Origin: Clostridiales bacterium
Lineage (GTDB): Bacteria > Bacillota > Clostridia > Lachnospirales > Lachnospiraceae
Direction: 5' to 3'
DNA: 46,470 nt
Assembly: GCA_022770525.1 (NCBI GenBank)
Contig: JALEHN010000054.1
Coordinates: 1-46,470 of the forward strand
Shown: one piece after another, positions 42,942 to 46,470 of the stretch
Numbering within the stretch: the first letter of the stretch is position 1
How the letters are laid out: every line of letters starts with the position of its first letter
Notes under the pieces: generated by a model
Told to the model about the DNA's origin: nothing
Databases searched by the model: none
What the model saw: the letters and a program-made list of their open reading frames with translations, nothing else
Program-made: the position numbers and the translations under genes

Positions 42942-44945
42942 CTATTTCTTTTTGTAATATTGATCCGTATTCCGGAATTTCTGCATGAGATAGCTTTGAT
43001 TATTAAGACCAAGAACACCATTGGTACGGCGCACAATGAAATCTTCCAGTTTCTTCATATATTCTCCTGCAGTAATCGTTCCTTCTGCCACATAATTCAG
43101 ACCTTTCTCCCAGCTGGCTGTCAGTTCCGCATTTAAAAGCGGCCTTATTGAAGCATCAACAACATCATAGACATTTTCCCCAAGCTGTGTCGGTGTGATA
43201 ATCTGCGTTTTTTTATTCAGACTCAAATACTTAATATGAACCAGTTTTTTTAAGATTTCCGCTCTGGTGGCACTTGTTCCGATGCCGCAGCCCTTAATCT
43301 GAGCCCGCAGTTCTTCATCTTCAATCAGCTGTCCGGCATTTTCCATAGCAAGAATCATTGAACCCGAATTATAACGTTTCGGCGGGGTTGTTTCACCTTC
43401 TTTAACCGTCATACCGGTTACAGCTACCTCCGAATTCTTTTTAAGACTTTTCAGCTGTTCGATTACAGTCATTTCATCAGGCTTTTTGTTATCTTCCTTT
43501 TCACCATTCGAAGTATTTTTTTTGCCGAAAGAATACTTCATAACTTTTTGATAACCTTCTTTTATAAGGCCTTTATAATTAACAAAAAAATGCTCCTCTT
43601 TGACTTTAATATCAATAGACATTTTCTGATACTCGGCTGCCGGATAAAAGATTGCAAGAAACCTCCGGACAATGATTTCATAAACTTTTTTTAATGTCGG
43701 AGTGACACTGTTTAAGACTGAAAGCCCCTGTCCGGTAGGTATGATCGCATAATGGTCCGTAATCTGTTTATCATCAACGTAACGTGACGATGCTATGCCT
43801 TTATGACCGTCTTTTTCAAGAATATATGCCGCAAACTCGCCGCCGTTTTCATATTTTGTCAGTCCGCTTAAGTTTTTTCCTATTTCCTTTGCTACAGCTT
43901 TAGACAGCACTCTGGCATCAGTACGGGGATAAGTCACAAGCTTCTTTTCATAAAGTTCCTGAACAGCTTTAAGAGTTTCATCCGGACTTAACTTAAACAG
44001 CTTTGAACAGTCATTCTGAAGCTCGGCCAGATTATATAACAGCGGCGGATTCTTCTTTTCTTTTTTGCGCTCTGCTTTATTTACGATTCCTGTCACAGGG
44101 ACATCGGCCATCAGCGCATCAATCAGTGCCACGGCATCCTCTCTTTTTTTAAAGCCGTTTTCCCGGTAAAGCTTCGGACTGTTTAAATACGCCGAGCCTT
44201 CCACCGCTTTCCATTCACCTTCAAGCAAAACATCCTGATAATTAAATGCCGCTGTAACCCTGTAATAAGATGTTTTAACAAAATCTCTGATTTCCCGCTC
44301 CCGCCTTACGACCATACCAAGAACACAGGTCATTACCCTTCCAACAGATAACACGGTATTCTTTGTTCCCATAAAGGCAGATATCGTCTGTCCGTACTTT
44401 AATGTCAAAAGCCTTGAAAAATTGATACCCATCAGATAATCTTCCTTTGCCCGCAAATACGCGGAATCTGACAGATGGTCATACGCACTCCAGTCCTTTG
44501 CCTCTTCAATGCCTCTTCGTATTTCTTCTTCGGTCTGAGAGTCTATCCATACACGAAGCCTTTTTTTATTTTTAACACCGGCCATCTGGTCAACAAGACG
44601 GTATATGTATTCTCCTTCTCTTCCCGAGTCCGTACAGATATAGATTGTGTCCACATCTTCTCTGTTCAGCAGACCGGACACGATTTTAAACTGCTTTTTC
44701 ACATCGCCAATGACTTCATACTTAAAGGTTTTCGGAAGAAACGGCAGTGTACTCAATGACCATCTTTTTAAAGCCGGGTCGTATGCCTCAGGATAACTCA
44801 TCGTCACAAGGTGTCCGACACACCAGGTAACAACCGCATCCGATGATTCAAGGTAACCTTCGCCCGATTTTCCCGAAACCTTCATCACTTTCGCAAATTC
44901 TCTGGCAACACTCGGTTTTTCTGCGATATATAATGATTTGCCCAT
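42942..44945 (-). CDS. topB: DNA topoisomerase III
   Basis: About 667-aa type IA topoisomerase. The N-terminal Toprim domain (I-A-E-K-P-S-V-A-R-E, C-T-D-S-G-R-E-G-E-Y-I) and the catalytic Tyr in V-T-Y-P-R-T-D-A-R (about residue 338) are present. It lacks C-terminal zinc fingers, as in TopB. ATG 44945 with CAGGAG 6 nt upstream is preferred over the frame start at 44960, which falls in a terminator T-tract. It separates the two ctfAB pairs, and its role is not metabolic. Confidence 0.96.
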   Translation of the reverse strand: MGKSLYIAEKPSVAREFAKVMKVSGKSGEGYLESSDAVVTWCVGHLVTMSYPEAYDPALKRWSLSTLPFLPKTFKYEVIGDVKKQFKIVSGLLNREDVDTIYICTDSGREGEYIYRLVDQMAGVKNKKRLRVWIDSQTEEEIRRGIEEAKDWSAYDHLSDSAYLRAKEDYLMGINFSRLLTLKYGQTISAFMGTKNTVLSVGRVMTCVLGMVVRREREIRDFVKTSYYRVTAAFNYQDVLLEGEWKAVEGSAYLNSPKLYRENGFKKREDAVALIDALMADVPVTGIVNKAERKKEKKNPPLLYNLAELQNDCSKLFKLSPDETLKAVQELYEKKLVTYPRTDARVLSKAVAKEIGKNLSGLTKYENGGEFAAYILEKDGHKGIASSRYVDDKQITDHYAIIPTGQGLSVLNSVTPTLKKVYEIIVRRFLAIFYPAAEYQKMSIDIKVKEEHFFVNYKGLIKEGYQKVMKYSFGKKNTSNGEKEDNKKPDEMTVIEQLKSLKKNSEVAVTGMTVKEGETTPPKRYNSGSMILAMENAGQLIEDEELRAQIKGCGIGTSATRAEILKKLVHIKYLSLNKKTQIITPTQLGENVYDVVDASIRPLLNAELTASWEKGLNYVAEGTITAGEYMKKLEDFIVRRTNGVLGLNNQSYLMQKFRNTDQYYKKK

Positions 44946-44960
44946 AATTACTCCTGTCAA

Positions 44961-44992
44961 AAAAATTTAGCAGTATCATTTCTGATACTGCT
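44961..44992 (-). terminator. Intrinsic terminator between ctfB2 and topB
   Basis: Perfect 10-bp stem AGCAGTATCA / TGATACTGCT with a 4-nt loop, followed on the minus strand by AAATTTTTTT. It directly abuts the topB ribosome site, so any topB transcript starting upstream must pass it. Confidence 0.87.
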
Positions 44993-45060
44993 ATTTAATC
45001 ATCATATATATCATAACACAAAACCGCCGCCAGCAAAACTATAAAATTAACGGCGCGCAT

Positions 45061-45079
45061 ATGTCCATTTATTAGACAT
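45061..45079. promoter_or_regulatory. Second copy of the 19-bp candidate activator palindrome
   Basis: ATGTCCATTTATTAGACAT matches the site at 41322-41340 at 17 of 19 positions. It lies between ctfB2 and topB. No sigma-54 promoter was found nearby. Confidence 0.55.
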
Positions 45080-45108
45080 TATACTTTTATGTTACGTTTC
45101 TATATATT

Positions 45109-45759
45109 TTAAATCATCGGTTTTAAATCATCGGCAATGATCAGTTTCGCGCCTGTAGCCGCCTGAATTTCTTCCAGTGTATATTCAGGATTGTATTCTT
45201 TTAAAAGCAGACCTTCAGGAATAACTTCAATCACACCCATCTCTGTAACAATCAGATTGACCTGTCCTTTAGCAGTCAGCGGCAATGTACACTTTTCAAG
45301 GATTTTATGGTTGCCTTTATTTGTATGCTCCATAGCGACAATCACGCGCTTTGCACCTACAATAAGATCCATTGCTCCGCCCATGCCGGGAACTTTTTTC
45401 CCCGGTATAATCCAGTTTGCGATATTGCCTTCCTGGTCCACCTGAAGTGCCCCAAGTATTGTTGCATCGACATGACCGCCGCGGATAATAACAAATGAAT
45501 CAGCACTGCTGAAGAAAGCACCGTTTGGATGAATTGAAACCGGCTGACCGCCTGCGTTTACAATATACTTCTCTTCACCTTCCGGCGGTTTTTTCGCACT
45601 GAGGCCTACAAAACCGTTTTCAGACTGAAGTGTCAGTGAAATTGACGGATCAAGGTAATGAGGCACCATTGTCGGCAAACCGATACCAAGATTAACCACA
45701 TCTCCATCCTTTAACTCTTTAGCAACTCTTGCTGCGATAAATTTCTTTTTATCCGACAT
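45109..45759 (-). CDS. Second CoA-transferase, subunit B (CtfB/AtoA paralogue)
   Basis: 216-aa beta subunit, clearly paralogous to the one at 38523-39194. Catalytic Glu47 lies in [14 protein letters not shown] and [10 protein letters not shown] are kept. Differences cluster at residues about 52-75 ([11 protein letters not shown]), next to the substrate pocket in this family, suggesting another acid specificity. It overlaps subunit A by 1 nt (TAATG). Confidence 0.92.
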   Translation of the reverse strand: MSDKKKFIAARVAKELKDGDVVNLGIGLPTMVPHYLDPSISLTLQSENGFVGLSAKKPPEGEEKYIVNAGGQPVSIHPNGAFFSSADSFVIIRGGHVDATILGALQVDQEGNIANWIIPGKKVPGMGGAMDLIVGAKRVIVAMEHTNKGNHKILEKCTLPLTAKGQVNLIVTEMGVIEVIPEGLLLKEYNPEYTLEEIQAATGAKLIIADDLKPMI

Positions 45760-46421
45760 TATTCATCCCCTCCACATACGATATAATCAACAAACAGCGC
45801 CGGTGTTTCGACATATTCCGGTCCGATTTCTCCGGAACGCACATTATTTTCAGCTTCAACAATAACAACATCCGCTGCAGTAGCCATCATCGGATTGAAG
45901 TTTCTTGTTGAACCGCGGTATCTGATATTACCGTCATCATCAACAATATGCCCGAGCAGCAGTGCAACATCCGCATGAAGCGGTGTTTCAAGCAAATATT
46001 CTCTGCCGTCTACTTCAATAACACGTTTGCCTTCCGCAACGATTGTACCGATACCTGTCGGTGTAAGTATACCGCCAAGTCCGGCACCGCCGCAGCGGAT
46101 CCGCTCTGCCAGTGTCCCCTGAGGTACAAGCTCAAGATCCAGTTCACCCGCACTGTACTGGCGGCCGCATTCCGGTGTGAGTCCCACATGGGAGGCGATC
46201 AGTTTCTTAATCTGATGTGTCTGAAGCAGTTTCTCTGTTCCTTTTCCAGGCAGTCCCGCATCATTGCAGATTACTGTCAGATCTTTCGCACCTGAGGCAA
46301 CGAGTGCATCGACAATTTTTTCCGGTGTACCGTTTGCCATAAATCCTCCGATCATTACAGTCATGCCATCTTTGATAAGCGCTGCTGCTTCACCAGCACT
46401 GATTTTTTTAGCTTTTGACAT
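45759..46421 (-). CDS. Second CoA-transferase, subunit A (CtfA/AtoD paralogue)
   Basis: 220-aa alpha subunit, paralogous to 39191-39871, with [26 protein letters not shown] and [11 protein letters not shown]. It is complete; the ribosome site AAAGGGGAAG is upstream. Any promoter or further operon genes lie beyond the window. Substrate unknown. Confidence 0.92.
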   Translation of the reverse strand: MSKAKKISAGEAAALIKDGMTVMIGGFMANGTPEKIVDALVASGAKDLTVICNDAGLPGKGTEKLLQTHQIKKLIASHVGLTPECGRQYSAGELDLELVPQGTLAERIRCGGAGLGGILTPTGIGTIVAEGKRVIEVDGREYLLETPLHADVALLLGHIVDDDGNIRYRGSTRNFNPMMATAADVVIVEAENNVRSGEIGPEYVETPALFVDYIVCGGDE

Positions 46422-46470
46422 ATTTCTTCCCCTTTCGCATTTTTAATGTCCGCAAACAAAATGACTGTCC

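Noticed and set aside
46422-46470. Possible sigma-54 promoter upstream of ctfA2
   Set aside because: The GG and GC dinucleotides on the minus strand (in GGACATTAAAAATGC) are 11 rather than 10 nt apart, and the TGGCA block is missing.

Overview
The window looks like the chromosome of a low-to-mid GC Firmicute, most likely a butyrate-type anaerobic clostridium of the Lachnospiraceae or a close relative. The evidence is strong AGGAGG ribosome sites, TTGACA/TATAAT promoters, a homodimeric pyruvate:ferredoxin oxidoreductase, a Gram-positive-type S1 next to ispH, CtfAB/AtoDA-type CoA-transferases and a selenium-dependent molybdenum hydroxylase (SDMH) cluster. Nearly all genes are on the minus strand. 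Only the DUF1846 gene, a lipoprotein gene and a YprB-like nuclease gene are on the plus strand. No rRNA, tRNA, CRISPR array or intact transposase was seen.

Layout. 1-4.5 kb: secG, a DUF1846 protein, an Asn-rich lipoprotein, a cation/proton antiporter remnant truncated at both ends, and a small hypothetical gene. 4.5-8.2 kb: nifJ with two tandem promoters. 8.3-18.8 kb: one colinear cluster that reads, in transcription order, Mrp-type ATPase, FAD subunit, [2Fe-2S] subunit and Mo subunit of a xanthine-dehydrogenase-like enzyme, a YqeC-MocA fusion, YqeB, a MoeA-like protein, SelD, YedF and a zinc-ribbon membrane protein. This is the known signature of SDMH, in which SelD supplies selenophosphate for a labile selenium cofactor. 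18.9-21.5 kb: two unassigned proteins and a Nudix hydrolase. 21.6-29.7 kb: cell wall, division and repair genes (class B PBP, FtsW/RodA, U32 protein, ZapA, RuvB, RuvA). 29.8-36.8 kb: a YprB-like nuclease, then rpiR, BaiN-like flavoprotein, cmk, ispH, rpsA and a small membrane protein. 36.9-46.4 kb: acyl-CoA metabolism, with an AbfT-like CoA-transferase, thiolase plus ctfAB, a sigma-54 activator, topB and a second ctfAB pair.

Regulation visible in the sequence includes a near-consensus sigma-54 promoter in front of thiolase-ctfAB beside its probable activator, a LexA-like box in front of ruvAB, a terminator inside the SDMH cluster, and many intrinsic terminators.

The least explained signals are as follows. 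(1) A structured repeat is present twice (about 2.95 and 27.36 kb), with an 87%-identical 53-nt core but completely different perfect hairpins beside it. (2) Degenerate tandem repeats span the stop codon of two unrelated genes (selD and the PBP gene) and run on downstream. (3) A 19-bp palindrome occurs both upstream of the sigma-54 promoter and 3.7 kb away between the second ctfAB pair and topB.
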